Source: Rhynchopus euleeides (lineage: Eukaryota > Euglenozoa > Diplonemea > Diplonemida > Diplonemidae). Taken from it: 64,000 bases of DNA. The notes under the pieces are model-generated. The model saw nothing but the letters and a program-made list of their open reading frames with translations, searched no databases and was not told the origin of the DNA. The position numbers and the translations under genes are program-made. Of the stretch, positions 20,691 to 32,266 are shown one piece after another; position 1 is the stretch's first letter; the number at the start of each line of letters is the position of its first letter. The DNA is taken from assembly GCA_963210315.1 (NCBI GenBank), contig OY723311.1, forward strand, positions 806,001 to 870,000. The letters run 5' to 3'.

Positions 20691-23600
20691 ATGCCCTCCG
20701 CCGCCCCCACGGACACCAACCGACACCTGGTCATCGGCAGCGACCCCACACGGCATGCCTTCCCACACAACAGGGTGGTGAACTCAAAGTACACCATCAT
20801 CACCTTCCTCCCGCTGAACTTCTATGAACAGTTCAGCCGTGTCATCAACTGCTATTTCCTCTTCGTCGCAATCCTGCAGTTCATCCCTGCCATCGCACCG
20901 GTGAACCCTCTGACAACTGTTGTCCCCCTGCTGGTTGCCTTCTCCCTGACCGCTTTCAAAGATGGGCTTGATGACTTCCAGAGGCACAAGGAGGACAATG
21001 TGTTTAACACAAGAAAGTATAACGTACTTGACGATGCCGGCGAGTGGCAGGAACGCGAGAGCCAGGACATCCATGTCGGCGACATCGTTCTCCTCTTCGA
21101 CCGCGACGAAGTCCCCTGCGACATGGTCCTCCTCGAATGCTCCGACTCCGACGGGGTTGCCTTCATCCGCACCGACAACCTCGACGGCGAGATCGACCTG
21201 AAACCCCGCAAGCGCGCCGCAGGATCAGCTTCAGACCACGGCATCCATGGCTCCGACCCCTACACCACAGGCAGCTCCCTGATCAAGTACTCCGGCAGCT
21301 CCATCACCTGCGAGAAGCCCAACAGCCACCTCTACCAGTTCGACTCCACCATGCTGGATGTGTCGGGGGAGGAGCAGAAAGACCTCGCCCTGACGTCGGA
21401 AAACCTGCTCCTGCAGTCGTGCTTCCTGAGGAACACGTCGTGGCTCTGCGGGGTGGCTGTCTACACCGGGGCAGACACGAAGTGCGGCGTGAACAAGAAG
21501 ACACCCCCTATCAAAATCGCGGGGGTCGACCGCGCCATCTCGAGGTATTCACTGCGTGTGTTCGCCATGCAGATGGTCATCACGCTCTTCATGAGTGTGC
21601 TGGGGAACACCGTGGGCCAGACCATCGCCTCCAGGTCGTGGTATCTCGCGCAGCCCGCCCTGACCTTCCGCAAGGGGCTGCTCATCCCTTTCCGCTTCTT
21701 CCTGCTGACCTCTGTGATGATCCCCATCTCCTTCAAAGTCATCATCGACCTCAGCAAATACTTCATCAGCCACTGCATCGCGTGGGACGTGGAGCTGTAC
21801 CACGCGGAGACAGACCCCGAGGAGGGGGGCTGCCCTGCGAAGGCGAACAACACTGCAATCGCGGAGGATCTGGGGCAGATCGACATCATCCTGACGGATA
21901 AGACGGGGACCCTGACGGAGAATGTGATGTGCTTCAAGGCGTGCGCCATCGAGGGTGTGGAGTACGGCGGGGGCGGAGGTGCCTTCTTCGACACGTCGGC
22001 GTCACCCTTTGCGTCGGCGGGGTTCGTCTCGAAGCTGCAGCAGCACGACCCAGGCGTGATGGCCTTTGCGCATGCCCTGTCGCTTTGCCACTCTGTGCAG
22101 GTGTCGGGGTATGAAGAGATCCGTGCGGTGCAGCCTGGCCCCGCATTCAACGCCACAAACAGCTGCAACACCCCAGAGCACCTCGAGACGAGACTCTCCA
22201 GCGGCTACCGCGATATCGACAGCGGTGATCCCAGGGACCCGGAAGGCATGGAGCAGCCTGGGCTGTTTGCACCCCGCCTGCACCCGAAATACTCTGCAGT
22301 GTCTCCCGACGAGGAGGCTCTCGTGAAGGCTGCTGCCGAGATGGGCAGTGTGCTGATTGAACACAGCAAGGCGCACTTCATCCTCAGCGTTGGGCTGGAT
22401 GAGGCAACCGCTGTGCACCAGTCGTATGAGATCCTCCACACATTCGAGTTTTCCTCCGACAGGAAGATGATGAGCGTGCTGGTCCGCAACGAAACCACGC
22501 AGGAGATCGAGCTCATCTCCAAGGGTGCGGACGACCGCATGCTCTGCCGCATCTCCGACAACTGCGAAGTGGTGGAGGATCAGATTGCATCGTTTGCCTC
22601 CGTCGGGCTCCGCACCCTCGTCCTGGCCGGGCGCTCTGTGCCGGAGGAGGAGTACACTGCCTGGAGGGAGAAGTACGACAACGCCATCAACACCACTGTC
22701 GGGGAGGACCGCGGTGCGGCGATCAACATGCTGTACACCGAGTTCGAGCAGGGCCTCTCTCTGATTGGGGCGACAGGCATCGAGGACCGCCTGCAGGACG
22801 GCGTGGAGCAGACCATCACATCCCTGCGTGAGGCTGGGATCTCCTTCTGGATGCTGACGGGGGACAAGTTTGAAACCGCGCAGCAGATCGCCCGCTCCTC
22901 CGGGCTGTGGAAGAGGCGCGAGGAGCTGCTGCACCTCCGGCACGACTCCGCCGAGCAGCTGCAGGCGGACATCCACCACTTTGCGAAGAGCATCGACACC
23001 GCAGCACACACCACCAGGAGGCGCAGGGGGAGCGCCAGACGCTCCTCCCGCTGGCAGCGCCACCCGCACCCGCCGCAGGGCGGTGCTGCATCTCCTGGCC
23101 CACACGCCGAGGCGGGGCCCTCGAGGGAGAGGGTCTACGGCACGTTCATCAAGCGCCTGGTGGGTTGGCGCCCGCGGCGCAGCAGCTCCGCTGCGGACGG
23201 TGCCCGGCAGTGCAGCGAGGGGGAGCTGCAGGCGTCGCACAGCGGGGTTATGGATCAGCAGCCTATGGGGCAGGATGGGAGGGCCCGCAAGGCAGGGCCC
23301 GCCTCGCAGGGCGCGCAGCAGCTGACAAACCGCAGCTTTGGGTCTGACCTCCCGCACAGCCCCGACCATCCCACGCTGTGCGGTGCAGGCGAGCAGCTGG
23401 GGGACGACGAGGTCTCTGGATTCGCCCTCATCCTCGACGGCAAGGCGGTGCGTGCCATATTCGACGAGACGGAGAGGCGGAAGAGGCAGGCCGAGTCTCT
23501 GGAGGGGTTCTCGCTGCCCTCCCCGGGGGATCCCGACCACCCCTATGCCCTGCTGGCGGCGTTCTACGAACTGTGCTGCAAATGCAACAGCGTCATCTTC

Positions 23601-24698
23601 TGCAGGGTCACCCCGGCGCAGAAGGCGATGCTGACCCGGCTGGCCAGGTCTGGGAAGGACGAGGTTGACCAGATCCGCTGCTCTGCGGTGTCTGCCCCGC
23701 ACGAAAGGCGTGTCCTCGCCGTGGGGGATGGAGGCAACGACGTCCTGATGATCCAGGAGGCGACCATCGGGGTGGGGATTGTTGGGAAGGAGGGACGCCA
23801 GGCATCGCGTGCTGCGGACTACTCTCTGGCGCGTTTCAAATTCCTCAAAAAGCTCCTCCTGGTACATGGCCATTACAGCTATGCCCGGTCCTCCTCCATT
23901 GTGCTCTACTGCTTCTACAAGAGCATGCTGCTGGCGATGGTGCAGGTGCTCTTCAACCTGTTCACCCTCTTCTCCGGGATCTCGTATTGGAACAGCATGA
24001 TGCTCGCCGTGTGGAACGGGTTCTACACCTTGCCCGCCCCGTTCCTCCTCGTGCTCGACAGGGAGCTGCCTCAGGAGCACCTGATGAGCCACCCTGCCCT
24101 CTATCAGGCGAGCAGGCAGGGGGAGCACTTCGGGCCCTGGAAGTTCATGTGGGAGCTGGTGAGGGGGGCTGCCCATTCGGTGGTGAGCCTCGGGTTCACA
24201 TTCGTCGTGTGCGAGATGCACTCCGCGGACCCGTCGACGGGGAGGCTGTTCGACCTGACGGATACATACACAATCACCTTCACGGCTATCCTCTTCATCC
24301 AGGTGTGGGTTGTGGTGCTGCTGAGCAACACTCTCACGTTGCTGAACTTTGCGGGGATCTTCCTCATGCCTCCAATCTACTTCGCGTCGATCTACGCCTA
24401 TTCTGCTTTCAAGGCTTCTGATTACTACCGGACGGCGTGGCAGGTTTTCCCGCAGGCTTCGGTGTGGCTGACGATTCTCGTGGTGAACGTGCTGCTCTTC
24501 GTGCCGGCGCTGGCGGCAGCGGCGTACAAATTTTACATCAACCCGACACCCCTGTCGCATGCGAAGGTTGTGTCGAAGCGGTTCGCAGATCAGCGAAGGG
24601 CGGGCTGGCGCTCCCTCTCCCTCCCTCTCGCGTCGGCGTCGACACCTCGCTCGACCCCCCGCGCTGTGTCTCGCCAGAACAGGGACGTATGCCTGTAA
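20691..24698 (+). CDS. P4-type ATPase (phospholipid flippase)
   Basis: A single exon of 1335 residues, slightly longer than most P4-ATPases because of a variable insert. These pumps move phospholipids to the cytosolic leaflet of Golgi, endosome and plasma membranes. The start NRVVNSKYTIITFLPLNFYEQFSRVINCYFL is the family opening. The phosphorylation site DKTGTLT begins at D403, and the hinge motif GDGGND spans 1012-1017. PISFKVIIDLSKYF matches the P4 PISL helix, and IAWDVELYHAETD the segment after it. About ten membrane helices fit. The A-domain reads NLDGEIDLK, where the family normally has DGET: the Glu is kept, Thr is Ile. An acidic/basic low-complexity insert lies about 770-900 in the N/P domain. 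Partner CDC50 is not in the window. Confidence 0.94.
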   Translation: MPSAAPTDTNRHLVIGSDPTRHAFPHNRVVNSKYTIITFLPLNFYEQFSRVINCYFLFVAILQFIPAIAPVNPLTTVVPLLVAFSLTAFKDGLDDFQRHKEDNVFNTRKYNVLDDAGEWQERESQDIHVGDIVLLFDRDEVPCDMVLLECSDSDGVAFIRTDNLDGEIDLKPRKRAAGSASDHGIHGSDPYTTGSSLIKYSGSSITCEKPNSHLYQFDSTMLDVSGEEQKDLALTSENLLLQSCFLRNTSWLCGVAVYTGADTKCGVNKKTPPIKIAGVDRAISRYSLRVFAMQMVITLFMSVLGNTVGQTIASRSWYLAQPALTFRKGLLIPFRFFLLTSVMIPISFKVIIDLSKYFISHCIAWDVELYHAETDPEEGGCPAKANNTAIAEDLGQIDIILTDKTGTLTENVMCFKACAIEGVEYGGGGGAFFDTSASPFASAGFVSKLQQHDPGVMAFAHALSLCHSVQVSGYEEIRAVQPGPAFNATNSCNTPEHLETRLSSGYRDIDSGDPRDPEGMEQPGLFAPRLHPKYSAVSPDEEALVKAAAEMGSVLIEHSKAHFILSVGLDEATAVHQSYEILHTFEFSSDRKMMSVLVRNETTQEIELISKGADDRMLCRISDNCEVVEDQIASFASVGLRTLVLAGRSVPEEEYTAWREKYDNAINTTVGEDRGAAINMLYTEFEQGLSLIGATGIEDRLQDGVEQTITSLREAGISFWMLTGDKFETAQQIARSSGLWKRREELLHLRHDSAEQLQADIHHFAKSIDTAAHTTRRRRGSARRSSRWQRHPHPPQGGAASPGPHAEAGPSRERVYGTFIKRLVGWRPRRSSSAADGARQCSEGELQASHSGVMDQQPMGQDGRARKAGPASQGAQQLTNRSFGSDLPHSPDHPTLCGAGEQLGDDEVSGFALILDGKAVRAIFDETERRKRQAESLEGFSLPSPGDPDHPYALLAAFYELCCKCNSVIFCRVTPAQKAMLTRLARSGKDEVDQIRCSAVSAPHERRVLAVGDGGNDVLMIQEATIGVGIVGKEGRQASRAADYSLARFKFLKKLLLVHGHYSYARSSSIVLYCFYKSMLLAMVQVLFNLFTLFSGISYWNSMMLAVWNGFYTLPAPFLLVLDRELPQEHLMSHPALYQASRQGEHFGPWKFMWELVRGAAHSVVSLGFTFVVCEMHSADPSTGRLFDLTDTYTITFTAILFIQVWVVVLLSNTLTLLNFAGIFLMPPIYFASIYAYSAFKASDYYRTAWQVFPQASVWLTILVVNVLLFVPALAAAAYKFYINPTPLSHAKVVSKRFADQRRAGWRSLSLPLASASTPRSTPRAVSRQNRDVCL

Positions 24699-27600
24699 CG
24701 TTGCTACCTCGGAGAGCCCCCACTTTCACCCCACTAAACCACCACAGGCCGACCACCAGGCACAAGGCTCCCGTTTTCAGAGCTTCGGGGATCTCCGCGT
24801 TGAGGCCGCAGGCGACATGCAGTGTCAGCGGGGCACCACAGTTAATGTAGTGTCCCCTGTTGACCCTCCTGTTGTGCCATACAGGCCAGGCCCCAGCCCC
24901 GCTTAGGGTGGAGGGACAAGGAGGGGGTGGGGTGGCGGCGGGGTGTGTGTGTGAGTCCCCCCCTCCTCCCTGTCCCCACCCCCTCCCCCCCCATCCCAGC
25001 TAGGACTAACATTGCAAGAAGGTGCTGGGCGCCTTGCTTTTCCATTCACTCTCGACGATCAAACCCCTCCCAGCTAGGGGTCGGTGGATTGGCAGCCGGA
25101 AGCTGTCCCTCAGGGCCCGATGGAGGGGTGGCGGTGGGCGCTGCCTCTAGCTTTTTCCCCGGGTGATACTCTTGTCCCCCCCCCACACACGCACAGCTTA
25201 TTTGTCACAATGCAGGGCAAAGGGGGTCAGGGGGGGTGGGTGGGTGGTGGAGGTGGTTATTTTTCTCGACATCGCTGCTCCCCACTCCCCACCCCCCCCT
25301 CCCAGCCCCACGAGCCTGACAGCAGCAAAAGAAATAAACGCGAATGTTTTTTTTTGGGTTCCCGGTTTGAAGAAGAATCGAAGCGGCGGGGTTACAGGGG
25401 TGGCGGAAGTGCCGCACCCCCCCATCCCCCTCACCCCCGGATTCAGCCCGACGGGAACGGGGCGTGGGTGGTGGGGGGGCGGGGGGGGGGGGGGGGTGGC
25501 AAGGGAAGTGAAAAATCAAACAAAATTGGATGTGTGAGGGTGTGTGGAGCTGTGCCCAACACTAACTTCAGGATAAAGTGTAGAGCTCTGGAAGTGCAAC
25601 AGCACCTTCAGGCAACAGTGCGCATGCCACTGCCCGGTCATCCCATCCGTTAGCCTGGGGGTTACCTGATGGCAGAAAAAGTAGAGCCCTGTATCGAACA
25701 GAGGGCCGTATGGTGATTTCTGTCGTGTGAGGGACTGTGGTGACTCCTGGACTCCAACATTTCATTTTTAACAGGTCGGAGTTGCCTTGAGGAAACAAAT
25801 CGCACTGTCGGTGGAGGTGTACAATGAAACCTCATCCCCTGGATCCGATTGTCCTAGCCTCGGCTCGGGAGATAGGTTCTGGGGGGCGGTGTGAGTGATC
25901 TGGCCATCCGTGTCGCCATGCATGAGCGCGACTGGTTTGCTGCGACCGGGCTGCCATGTTGATGCTGCCTTATAAGCTCCACAGCTCTGGGGAATGCATC
26001 TCGTTTTATTTGCGTTCTTCAGGATCCTGGGTCTCTAACAAAGAAGACTGTTGGCAGCGCATGTATCCCGCGCAGGTATCATAACCCGCACAAACAAAAC
26101 ACAGAAAGGCTGTGTGTCTCAACCCCATGTTCCCTCCGAAATAAAGAACGGTGCAGCAACCAACACCCGTTCTTCTCGTGACGATCTGCGAGAGCAAAGC
26201 TTCCGGCGGAGGTGTAGCAGTCTTCTGCCGTCAGCAGATCCGGAACCATGCGGCCCCTCCTTTGGAAAAGAGAAAAAAAACTCATAATCCCGCCTCCTTC
26301 CCCCAGTCCCTCAGATATTTGATTTTGTTCTCTTCTCACGCTGCGCTATCCTGTCACACTGTTTCCCCCGCTTTACCGCTTTTTTTTCTCGCTGTTTCGC
26401 TCGCGAAAGCTGATTCGAGTCTATATCTGTCGTGTCTGGCGCAAGCAGCCCGCATCGCATCGTGATGACCGTGGTGCTCCGACAGTGCATTGTTCTGTGC
26501 TATCCAGGTTGTTGTTTCTATTGAATTGGGTGCTCGTTCGGGATTATGACCCAATTGGTGTGCGTGTGCGAAGAAATACTGGACACGCCTGTGTTGCAGT
26601 GGAGATTGCAGGACAAGGTGACCGGCGCGTTGTACACTGCTACCAAAATATTCACGTGTGCGTGTGTTATCCTGGGCCATCACTGTACACGAAGCAGCTC
26701 CAGGGAGCCCACGGTTGTAGGTGAACGTTTCGAGTGGTCAGCCCTTCAGGTCCTGGACCAGGACATGTGAGTGCCTTCCTGAGTGTCTGGGGATGCCCAA
26801 GTAGAGAGGCGCGGGACTCCCGAAAAAATCTAAAAATATCAGCAGACTACCCGCCTTCCACTCGCTCTCGAACTCCACCAACTAATACAATGGGGTTGTG
26901 GAAGAGCCTCGGATAAGACCAATGGCCACACTACTGGCACCCCCTTCATGAGGGTAGTAAAAGCCAAGATCACCGGTCTCGCTGCATCCATTTTCGACGA
27001 GGTGCCTTCTGTGATCACTCTGCGGTCATGCCATTGTGCTGTTTGTGTTCAGCACCGCCTGTCTGCCAGGTGGCTACCGCAGAATGCACGGTTTGCACTG
27101 ATCAAATCATTTTCTTCTGATTCGCCAAAGACCTGAAGCCGCATGTGCCACCTAGCCAGCACATGTGCCTAGTGACGACTGACCCGATGCTGCACCTCGC
27201 AGTATTTCCAGCCCCTTTGAGTAGCATTCTATTCTGTCCAAGACAAGAACCATCACCAAGTCACAGGCACATGTTTAAAGCTGTCGGTCACAATCTCCCG
27301 ACAGCGACACATGTGACAGAATGAACATCCTAATGCTGCCTGCCGCTTTCTGAGTGTGCCCGGGTGAGCGTGGACTGCCCAATTTGCTTTGATCTCGACC
27401 GATCGTCCGGATGCGATGGCGTTTTGTGCGGCCAGCTGCTTGCAGGGTGAGGAGCGGATGCCCTGTGACGTGTCTTCTTCTTCTTTGCTGCGGTGGGTTG
27501 CGTCACACCCTCCACGTGGTGCAGTTCTGTGGGGTGCCCCACGTTCTCCCCTGCTTCACACGTGCGCGGTTATGCAGTAGAAAATCTGAAATCAATATCA

Positions 27601-28239
27601 AAGAGAGCGGTCGGCCCATGCTTAACACCGCGATACCTGTCATCACGTGGCCTGTTTTTTTACCATGTGCTGACGAAACCCAACACACGCGGTGCGTGTG
27701 GTGACTCAGCTTTTCGCGCACCTCTGTGTCATAACATGCCATGCATTCTGTGCCGGTGTCTTGCATGAATCGTTGGGACAACAGAGAGTACGACAGGTGC
27801 ACGCCGAAGGGCGGCCAAAATGTCGTCTTCTGGAAGGTGTGTTGCTCCAAAAGGCGGTGCAACTGGAAGAAGGGGGGGGGGGGGTAGCGGATGTGGGGGC
27901 AGTGTGTGTGTGTGTGGGGTTGGAGTGGATAAAGAAGATGCTCGTATGCTCAGAGGCTCAGAGGCTGGACGCTCTCCCTCCTCCCCCCCCCCCCCCCCCC
28001 CGGTGAGGACCTCCTCCAGCACTCTTGGTAACTAGACGTGATAGAATTCACGAGTGGCGATGCGACTATGGCTGATTGGTGTGCGATGTAGGGGAGGCCT
28101 GCTGCCTGTGGGAAGAGGCAACACGCAACAGGTGTTGTTGGTCTGCAGACATGCGTCAAGGTGCATCAGGCATGAGGGCAGCCCTGTTGATGCTGTATCT
28201 CTGTTCAAATGTCCCGAGAGAGCGGAGAGCGCTGTAGTC
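24699..28239. other. Long gene-poor stretch (3.5 kb)
   Basis: No coding frame is convincing on either strand. It holds G and C runs (25478-25496, 27871-27884, 27983-28001) and one short conserved element (25005-25068, listed separately). Much of 25600-27900 is of ordinary composition, not low-complexity, so an unrecognised or non-coding gene cannot be excluded. Confidence 0.45.
25005..25068. repeat. Short conserved element, copy A, flanked by CCCAGCTAGG
   Basis: About 64 bases reading ACTAACATTGCAAG ... CTTGCTTTTCCATTC ... ATCAAACCCCT. It is bracketed by identical 10-base direct repeats CCCAGCTAGG at 24995-25004 and 25069-25078, which look like a target duplication. A similar unit occurs at 39653-39720 and a diverged one at 57245-57293. 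Confidence 0.6.
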
Positions 28240-29290
28240 CCGCCAGCGTAACTTTCATAGTTCCTCACACTGCCCTGCAAGGTGGGCTTTGAGGTCTCCA
28301 TAGTGCGCGAGACAGGCAGCCGCATCGCACGGTTTCTGCATCTCCGTTCACACTTGGATTGGAGACGATTTGCACGATTTGCCAAAGGCACATGATGACA
28401 CATTTATGTTTAGTGTAGTGCGCATCTGACACACACAGTGTGGTTGAGAACACAACATAAATTGGCTTGCTCTTTCTGACCGCTTACCTGCACACAGCTT
28501 CCCACCGTGTGGCAACGGTGTTCGCTGGGCACCTCCATGTGCACCGCCTGGATTGGGGTGAGCCAGGGTCTGCCGCACCTGGCTGTCCTTGCACGGTGCT
28601 GCCTTGACCCAGGCATGCGCACATGATGACGAGTTTATGTTTAGTGTAGTGCGCATCTGACACACACAGTGTGGTTGAGAACAAAGCATAAGCCAAAAAA
28701 ATCTCGCTGACTCGCACCGATTCATTTGCAGATGGTGTTGTGACACGAGGCCGAGTTGTGAAAGCAGGAGGGCCCTGACACAATTTGCACGATTGCCAAA
28801 GGCACATGATGACACATTTATGTTTAGTGTAGTGCGCATCTGACACACACAGTGTGGTTGAGAACACAACATAAATTGGCTTGCTCTTTCTGATCGTCGT
28901 GTCGGGCAGCACTGTCGTGTGGCTGCCTGTCTGCACACCTCCCTCAGTCCTGTCAGGTTGAAGGTCACGTGTGCCATGCATGGCAGTCTGGTGATGAGCG
29001 GCAACAGGACCTTGCACCACCAGCGTAACTTTCATAGTTCCTCACACTGCCCTGCAAGGTGGGCTTTGAGGTCTCCATAGTGCGCGAGACAGACAGCCAC
29101 ATCGCACGGTTTCTGCATCTCCGTCACACTTGGATTGGAGGCGATTTGCACGATTTGCCAAAGGCACATGATGACACATTTATGTTTAGTGTAGTGCGCA
29201 TCTGACACACACAGTGTGGTTGAGAACACAACATAAATTGGCTTGCTCTTTCTGACCGCTTACCTGCACACAGCTTCCCACCGTGTGGCA
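28240..29290. repeat. Dispersed 94-bp core repeat, second cluster (4 copies)
   Basis: Cores start at 28389, 28620 (3' part diverged), 28803 and 29165. The spacers also match the first cluster, including CCAGCGTAACTTTCATAG (28239 and 29021) and the CTTACCTGCACACAG segment (28486 and 29262). The last copy ends about 130 bases before the dynein light chain ATG. No coding role is supported. Confidence 0.9.
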
Positions 29291-29423
29291 ACGATGATCG
29301 CTTGTCACCTCCAGAACCCCCATTCACGGGACCCCTTCTCCCACTCCAGCACGCCCCGTCCACCCACAGGCCTTCTGCAGACTTACACGGCGAGTCCACG
29401 CCCGTTTCCCTGACCCCAGCAGC

Positions 29424-30075
29424 ATGTCTGGCGAAGAGTTTGACGACGAGGAGCAGGAGATCACCCTCAACAGCGATAAGATCACAGAGATATTGGAGGA
29501 AGCAATGAAGCAGACGCTGCAGGGGCAGCAGTGGCAGGCGAAGAAGGTGGAGGGGTGGACCAGCAATATCATCGAACATTGCCTGAAAAGGCTGTCGGAG
29601 ATGAAGAAGCCTTTTAAGTACATTGTCACGTGCATCATGATGCAGAAGACTGGCGCTGGCCTGCACTCCTCCTTCTCCGCCTACTGGGACAACTCTGCTG
29701 ATGGTATGCACCAGCATCTGCCTCCTCCCCTTATGTGCCAGATACATCAGAGCGTGTTTCCCCCCAAAACAAAACAAGCTTGCTTGTCACAGAACGAGTC
29801 AGTGTGACTGTAGAATATTTTTGACACAGCAACACAAACCCCCCTATGGCGTGCACCGTCTGCATTCACGTCGCGATCCCAGTGCGAGGTGCAAGATGGT
29901 GCCTTTTGATTAGCTGCCTTCTTCAATTGGCACCGCTGCGTGACGTTTCAATCAGTGCCTCGAGACCACCAACACAACTCCCTACCCCCGACCCACAGGC
30001 ATCTGCTGCTACCCGCTTGTTGACAACGACACTATCCACTGCGTTGTCACTGTGTACGGTCTGAAGCTCGACTGA
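29424..30075 (+). CDS. DYNLT1: Tctex-type dynein light chain
   Basis: Two exons, 29424-29703 and 29999-30075, split within a Gly codon by a 295-bp intron (GTATGC...CCACAG); 118 residues, close to the usual 113. It is a small dimeric light chain of cytoplasmic or axonemal dynein that binds the intermediate chain N-terminus. The diagnostic run is KKPFKYIVTCIMMQKTGAGLHSS at about 72-94, then YWDNSADG. The second exon gives ICCYPLVDNDTIHCVVTVYG, the last strands of the fold. The N-terminus (MSGEEFDDEEQE) is acidic. Tctex1 (DYNLT1/3) fits best; a flagellar Tctex2 member is possible. Confidence 0.92.
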
Positions 30076-31240
30076 AGAGGTTACTCTGCCTGCGGTTGCT
30101 GTTTTTGCCCATACACACACACACACCAACACTGCCTGCCTTCACCACACCCATCCGCCGTGGGCTGGGCAGGAAGAGGGACGTGTGGGCATGGGGGCTC
30201 ATCTTGCAAGACCCACACACACACACGCACGCACCCCCAAATTCTCATTTGTTCAGCCGGTTGTTAAAAAAAACAGTAGTCGGGGATGGGGGGGTGGGGG
30301 ATGGCGATGGGGAGGGCAGGTGTGGCGGCCTCGCTGCCCCTCCATCCCCTTGCCATTTATCCGATAAATTCTCTGCCGCCACCTCTCACCCCCGCCCTTC
30401 CCCTTCTCCTTCCCCTCACACACTCCGCACCCCCTCACCCGAACGAAGAAGTTGGCTCATCTAAGAACGAAGAAGTGGAGAGCATAACCAAGAAGAAGCA
30501 GTGTTGGGGGGTCGGGTGGTGGTGGTGGTGGTGGTGGTGGTAACCTTCAGGAGGATGAGTGTGTGTGTGTCGGGGAGTTGTGGAGGTGTGTGTGGGGGGG
30601 AGGGGGGGGGGGTGCATTTATTTTCTAAAAAATTATTGCCGTGGAACACATGGCAGTTGATACCCCCACACCCCACCCACCGCTGCTTCCCCCACCCACC
30701 GAGCAAGGTTATCACCTTGCTATATGGGGGAGGGGAGGGGGGAGGGGGCTGGCGGGCAATGCGGGGATGGGCAATGCTGTGTACGCACCCCTCGCAGTAT
30801 TCAGTGCGCAGTTCTTAGTACACCACCGCCACTCCCTCCCCTTCCCCCCTCCCTCCCCCCTATTGCATTCTGCCCCCGCTTCTCTGTTTGTGTGAGACCA
30901 CTGCGCATGCATACCGCACATCTCACACACCACATTTCAAACAAATTACAGGTGAACAATTTACACAGCGAGGGTCGGAGTAGGGAGTGGCTGTGTGTGC
31001 CCACGACAGCGGAGACCACACCTAGAGCAACCAAGAGTGCTCGGCGTGTGTCCACACTAATATAAAAAGACTCACGCGTGTCTGCGGAATACCATCACAA
31101 AAAGTCCAGAGTGTGCTCTACTCTACTCTAGAAGGACTCGTCTGTGCTGTGACTCACATCACATTATATATCTTACCCTTCCTTTCTTCTCCCGACGCCC
31201 TACGCCTTCTGAACACACGGGGCATCGCCTATGAGAGGCT
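30076..31240. other. Intergenic, microsatellite-rich; no gene seen
   Basis: Contains CA/GT repeats, a (GGT)n run at 30517-30540 and C-runs. No gene is recognised. Confidence 0.5.
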
Positions 31241-32266
31241 ATGGAAAGCGGCCCGGATGCCGTGGGCGCTGAGCCGAGCAACGATGCCTGCGGTGCACCT
31301 GCTGCAGGGGGGCATGCTGCTCTGCCCGTCATCCGGTGCGGCGCCGACACCGCTGTGCTTTACAGCAATGCCATCAAGACGAAGCAGCTCGCGCGGCCCG
31401 CGAACCTCTTCTCCGAGGAAGACCTGCAGGCGGGGAACCACCTGAAGCACTTCCTCTTCATGTCGGGCATGCTGACGAAGGCCGTGCTGCAGAGCTTCGG
31501 CATCCGGTTCACCCGGCACTGCCCAAGCGGGCGCGCCTTCCTCACAGCCTTCCGTGTTGCCTTCGTCATGGCCAACATCGCGGGCGCGGTTACCACCGCC
31601 CTGCTGTTGGACCTCTCGACAGACCAGGGAGGCGCCTGCTGCTCGCAGGGGGGGGTCCTCTCCTGTGGTGGTGCAGGGGGGCTGACTGCACTCCCCCCGA
31701 GCGGCGGTGCAGGTGGGACCGCTGGAAACCTAACATCTCTCGTGGGGCCTGGGGTCTGCCCCGGTGTGGATAACGCAACGTTCGACAGCTTCTGCGGCAC
31801 TGCCGTGCTGCAGCAGGTGTACGATGCGTATGCCACGCAGTCCGTCCCCCCGGAGGCGGTGGCGCGGGTTGTGTTCCTCAGCCTCGTGGTTGCCGTGGGG
31901 GGGTACGACCTCTTCGCGCCCCGCTCCCGCCAGCGGCCCCCGGGGTGGCTGCTGCTGTGCCTCCACGTGAGCTGTGCTGTCACGGCGACCCTCATGCTGC
32001 CGATGAAATCTGCCTCGCAAACCACATCCTGTGCGTATTGGGAACGCCTTGCGGAGGAGACTCTCCGGCCAGAAGTGTACCCTGCGTGCATCTCCTTTGT
32101 GGAGCAGTGTGGCGGCGGTGTGCTGTGGCTGCATACCTATTCCAATGCCGATCAGTTCTCCGAAATTGCTGCGGTTGCTGCCGTATTCAGCTGGATTGAT
32201 CTCAGCTTTGCGGTGGTATCCCTCGCGGCGAGACTGCCATGCGCCAGGGAGGCTGCGCTTGTGTAG
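31241..32266 (+). CDS. Four-helix membrane protein of unknown family
   Basis: A single exon of 341 residues starting at the ATG at 31241. Four hydrophobic segments are visible near residues 97-126, 206-226, 233-256 and 307-332. Between the first and second lies a Gly/Ser/Cys-rich loop (about 127-200) with NLTS and NATF sequons, so it is likely lumenal or extracellular. The N-terminal 85 residues are soluble and include the FSEEDLQAGNHLKHF segment. I recognise no family; Frag1/DRAM-type or tetraspanin-like proteins would have other helix counts or cysteine patterns. The TAG stop at 32264-32266 lies about 170 bases before a mobile element. Confidence 0.7.
   Translation: MESGPDAVGAEPSNDACGAPAAGGHAALPVIRCGADTAVLYSNAIKTKQLARPANLFSEEDLQAGNHLKHFLFMSGMLTKAVLQSFGIRFTRHCPSGRAFLTAFRVAFVMANIAGAVTTALLLDLSTDQGGACCSQGGVLSCGGAGGLTALPPSGGAGGTAGNLTSLVGPGVCPGVDNATFDSFCGTAVLQQVYDAYATQSVPPEAVARVVFLSLVVAVGGYDLFAPRSRQRPPGWLLLCLHVSCAVTATLMLPMKSASQTTSCAYWERLAEETLRPEVYPACISFVEQCGGGVLWLHTYSNADQFSEIAAVAAVFSWIDLSFAVVSLAARLPCAREAALV

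Noticed and set aside
22002..24560. 852-codon open frame on the - strand
   Set aside because: It is the shadow of the flippase gene caused by GC-rich codons; the + strand has all P4-ATPase motifs.
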